A stretch of DNA of 64,000 nucleotides. Origin: Cricetibacter osteomyelitidis. Lineage in GTDB: Bacteria > Pseudomonadota > Gammaproteobacteria > Enterobacterales > Pasteurellaceae. The position numbers and the translations under genes are program-made. The notes under the pieces were generated by a model that was not told the origin of the DNA, searched no databases, and saw only the letters and a list, made by a program, of their open reading frames with translations. Shown here piece by piece: positions 61,439 through 64,000 of the stretch. The DNA is taken from NCBI RefSeq assembly GCF_004340985.1, contig NZ_SLYB01000001.1, positions 1-64,000 on the forward strand, read 5' to 3'. Numbering within the stretch: position 1 is the first letter of the stretch; the number at the start of each line of letters is the position of its first letter.

Positions 61439-62884
61439 ATGTTTCCTTGGCAGTCCTTAGCCGATTGTGAACGAGTTGCACTGCGAGAGGGAACGGATCG
61501 CGTTTTAACTTGGCGACAACTCAATCAACAATTAAATCAACTTACTCAATCACTCACCGAGCTAGGCGTTACTGCGGGCTCGGGTTTTGCGTTATGCGGC
61601 AAAAATAGTTTGGATTTATTGTTATATTATCTGGCCGGTTTGCAATTGAATGCACGTGTTTTGGGAATTAATCCGGCTTTTTCCGATGCAAAAGTGCGGT
61701 CGATTTGTAAAGAAAATCAAATTGATTTTCTTTTTTCTTCTATCCCGTTTACAGGAGAGAATGCCTATAAAGCTGGAGAGGGGAAATTTTTGCATTGCAA
61801 AATTTCAAAAGAACAAGGTGATGTTCTTTCCTTTCTTTTACGAAAATGTGTTGTATTTTCTCCGGCCTCTCCCGTAAACAGGAAAGGAGCAACATTAACC
61901 TTGACTTCCGGTTCCAGCGGTTCGCCTAAAGCAGTGGTACATACTATTGATGCCCATCTTGCCAATGCTCAGGGTGTGTGTGAATTGACTCAATTTCAAC
62001 CGCATAATAGCTGGCTATTGTCGTTACCGCTTTATCATGTTTCCGGTCAAGGCATTGTGTGGCGTTGGTTATTAAGCGGAGCGGAATTACATTTACCGGG
62101 CGATGATTTTTATGCTTCCGTATTGAATGCAACTCACGTATCTTTAGTGCCTACGCAAGCTCAACGGTTATTGCAATATATTGAATCGCATAAAATTTCT
62201 CAATTCCGTACCGCACATATTTTGTTGGGCGGTACACTAATTCCCGTAGAATTAACCCAAAAACTGACCGCACTTGGTATTCAAAGTTATACCGGTTATG
62301 GGATGACGGAAATGGCTTCCACGGTATTTGCCAAAATCAGTGACGGTAAAAAAGGTGTGGGGCAAGCATTACGTGGTCGTGAATATCGATTAGTGAATGA
62401 TGAAATCTGGCTGCGTGGTGCGGGATTGGCGGATGGTTATTGGCAAAACGGTAAAATAGTTTCCCTTTTGAACGAACAAGGTTGGTTTCAAACCAAAGAC
62501 AAAGGCTATTGGTTTGATGATGAATTAATTGTCATCGGACGTGTGGATAATATGTTTATTTCCGGCGGAGAAAATATTCAACCGGAAGAAATCGAAGCGG
62601 TGATTCAACAATACGAATTAGTGCGACAAGCCTTTGTATTACCGATTGATGATTCTGAATTCGGACAACGTCCGGTGGCTTTTGTGGCATTTTCACAAAC
62701 TTTTTCCGCCGAACTTACCAGCCAATTACAAAAATGGCTGTCAGATAAAATTGAAAAGTTTAAACAACCGGTGGCATATTACGCTTTAAATGTGGAACAA
62801 TACCAACAACAAGGCAACATTAAAATATCACGCCAATTATTAAAAAATGAATTAAATAAAATCCGAGAGCAAACCAATGAATAA
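61439..62884 (+). CDS. menE: O-succinylbenzoate-CoA ligase with an in-frame repeat insertion
   Basis: Adenylate-forming enzyme of menaquinone synthesis. The AMP-binding P-loop is LTLTSGSSGSPKAVVH, with A8/A10-type motifs GYGMTEMASTVF, KDKGYWFDDELIVIGRVDNMFISGGENIQPEEIE and a C-terminal Lys in QGNIKISR. The protein is 481 aa, about 30 longer than E. coli MenE (451). The excess sits between IDFLFSS and ATLTLTSGS, exactly where the DNA holds a palindromic repeat (61742-61888) related to an intergenic repeat at 36851. The translated repeat lies just before the P-loop. The start is ATG 61439, or GTG 61433 overlapping seqA. No other men genes are adjacent. Confidence 0.92.
   Translation: MFPWQSLADCERVALREGTDRVLTWRQLNQQLNQLTQSLTELGVTAGSGFALCGKNSLDLLLYYLAGLQLNARVLGINPAFSDAKVRSICKENQIDFLFSSIPFTGENAYKAGEGKFLHCKISKEQGDVLSFLLRKCVVFSPASPVNRKGATLTLTSGSSGSPKAVVHTIDAHLANAQGVCELTQFQPHNSWLLSLPLYHVSGQGIVWRWLLSGAELHLPGDDFYASVLNATHVSLVPTQAQRLLQYIESHKISQFRTAHILLGGTLIPVELTQKLTALGIQSYTGYGMTEMASTVFAKISDGKKGVGQALRGREYRLVNDEIWLRGAGLADGYWQNGKIVSLLNEQGWFQTKDKGYWFDDELIVIGRVDNMFISGGENIQPEEIEAVIQQYELVRQAFVLPIDDSEFGQRPVAFVAFSQTFSAELTSQLQKWLSDKIEKFKQPVAYYALNVEQYQQQGNIKISRQLLKNELNKIREQTNE
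61742..61888. repeat. Dispersed palindromic repeat inside menE
   Basis: The left end ATCCCGTTTACAGGAGAG and the right end CTCTCCCGTAAACAGGAAAG are inverted copies. Inside, GAAATTTTTGC/GCAAAATTTC is a second dyad. It shares GTTTAC, 29 bp, then GAGAGGGG and AAATT with the copy at 36851-36954. It carries no stop in the menE frame and so is translated. Confidence 0.7.
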
Positions 62885-64000
62885 AATATTTCGTTATTTT
62901 TTGATCGCACTTTTCTGTGTCGGGTTTATGAATTTCGTCTTTGCGGCTGATATTCCGACGGCAGTAGATATTTCTGCCCAACTGGAAACGGCAAAAAAAG
63001 ATAAAACGAACTCAGCTGATTCTAAAGCATTAGTGCAAGATTTGGAAGATACGCTGACATTGTTAAGCCAAATCGACCAACAAAAACAACAAAATGATCA
63101 GCTCGGCACCGCAATTTCACAAGCGGCTAAATTAATGAAAAATGCACAAAATCAAGCCGCAAAATTAAAAAATAGCACGGCTCAAAATTCGGATTTCAGT
63201 AAAGTCAGCGTGGATAAATTGCAAAGTCAATTAAGTGCGGTGCAATCCGATTTGCAACAGGTTCAAACCGAACTTATGACGATTAATGCCAATTTGGTTA
63301 CGCAAAACACAGCGCCGGATCGTGCACAAACGGCGTTAATGCAAAATGTGCGGCGTACACAAGAGATTAATAAACTGTTACTGACACCAATGCCCGAGGC
63401 ACAAAAAAATAAATTAAATACGGAATTAGAACTTATCGGTTTGCAGAATACCTATAATCAGTTGCTATTAAGCGGAAATGCCGCGCTGACCGCGTTATAT
63501 GAAGCTCAACAGGATGAAAAACAACTGGAAGAACAGTTATTACAAGCACAGGCACAACGTCTGCAAACCGCCATCAATGAAAAATTATTGCAAGAATCCA
63601 AAGAGCAAGCGGTTCAAACGACCGCTCAATCACAAAAACAATCTTCAGAAAATTCGCCGTTGGCGAAAGAGCAAGAGGGAAATGCCCGTTTAAGTCAAGA
63701 GTTAGTGACGCAAACCGCTACGCTTAACGAATTATCCCAAGATAATTTGCGTATTAAAAATGTGTTGGATAATTTGCAGCAAACGCAGCGTACAATTGAC
63801 GAACAAATTAGTGCGTTGCAGGGATCATTGGTACTTTCTCGAATTATCAATAAACAACGCCAATCGTTACCGCAAGATGAAATTATCAGCGGATTGCCGA
63901 AACGAATTGCGGATTTACGGGTCAGCATTTTTGATTTAACGGAACTGCGTGATACGGTATTTAATGACGATAGCTATATCAGTAATTTTCAAAAGAATAA
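62877..64000 (+). CDS. mscK: MscK/KefA-like mechanosensitive channel, N-terminal part (cut by window edge)
   Basis: It overlaps the menE end by 8 bp and stays open to the right edge (about 374 codons). A signal peptide (FRYFLIALFCVGFMNFVFAAD) leads to a long Gln-rich, coiled-coil periplasmic region: LSQIDQQKQQNDQL, VQSDLQQVQTEL, YEAQQDEKQLEEQLLQAQAQRLQ, then LPKRIADLRVSIFDLTELRD, which resembles the periplasmic domain of MscK/KefA. The pore domain lies beyond the window, so the call is not certain. seqA, menE and this gene are close enough to form one transcription unit. Confidence 0.7.
   Translation, partial: MNKIFRYFLIALFCVGFMNFVFAADIPTAVDISAQLETAKKDKTNSADSKALVQDLEDTLTLLSQIDQQKQQNDQLGTAISQAAKLMKNAQNQAAKLKNSTAQNSDFSKVSVDKLQSQLSAVQSDLQQVQTELMTINANLVTQNTAPDRAQTALMQNVRRTQEINKLLLTPMPEAQKNKLNTELELIGLQNTYNQLLLSGNAALTALYEAQQDEKQLEEQLLQAQAQRLQTAINEKLLQESKEQAVQTTAQSQKQSSENSPLAKEQEGNARLSQELVTQTATLNELSQDNLRIKNVLDNLQQTQRTIDEQISALQGSLVLSRIINKQRQSLPQDEIISGLPKRIADLRVSIFDLTELRDTVFNDDSYISNFQKN

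Overview
The window is chromosomal DNA of a Pasteurellaceae bacterium of the Haemophilus/Aggregatibacter/Pasteurella group. The clearest sign is the 9-bp Haemophilus-type DNA uptake signal AAGTGCGGT (or ACCGCACTT), which I count about 55 times by eye, often as inverted pairs that double as terminators. The protein sequences and local gene orders (holD-rimI, dksA-pcnB-folK, msbA-lpxK-kdsB, ybfF/seqA) agree with a gamma-proteobacterial core genome. I cannot name the species. I saw no rRNA or tRNA gene, CRISPR array, prophage, transposase or plasmid functions.

Layout. 0-6.4 kb: pheA, rnt, gloA, an unknown membrane protein, then divergent lpxL and hldE (lipid A acylation and heptose supply) and an unknown 122-aa protein. 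6.4-16 kb: a long rne leader with a strong hairpin, rne, dnaE, an SOS-type promoter driving a UmuD-like protein without catalytic residues, and an orphan HMW1C-type N-glycosyltransferase. 16-24 kb: gyrA, folK, pcnB (probably AUU-started), dksA and the competence gene comEC. 24-32 kb: msbA-lpxK-trm112-like-kdsB, a DUF937 gene, uvrC, sstT and rpsO. 32-40 kb: a sucrose-type PTS EIIBC with a LacI-family operator and CRP site, argD behind tandem ARG boxes, tldD, rng and putP.

40-48 kb is the most accessory part. It holds a TonB-dependent receptor behind a Fur-box-like promoter. Next come four genes for hydrolysis and transport of conjugated amino acids (an M20 carbamoylase-like amidase, an AbgA-like amidohydrolase, a DcuC-family carrier and PepE), with related CRP-type sites in front of both transcription units. 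48-64 kb: a HAD phosphatase, guaB, a short birA, rimI, holD, a possible 20-codon leader, rsmC, yebE-like, a Nif3-family gene, a truncated RIC-type hemerythrin, prlC, pdxY, accA, ybfF, seqA, menE (carrying an in-frame repeat) and the start of an mscK-like gene that runs off the right edge.

Themes: several lipooligosaccharide genes (lpxL, hldE, msbA, lpxK, kdsB) and several RNA-processing genes (rnt, rne, rng, pcnB) share the window. The observations most worth checking are the dead UmuD homologue under an SOS promoter, the palindromic repeat inside menE, the orphan glycosyltransferase, the shared control block of the amidase/peptidase genes, and three terminators that look like uptake-signal pairs altered identically in both arms.
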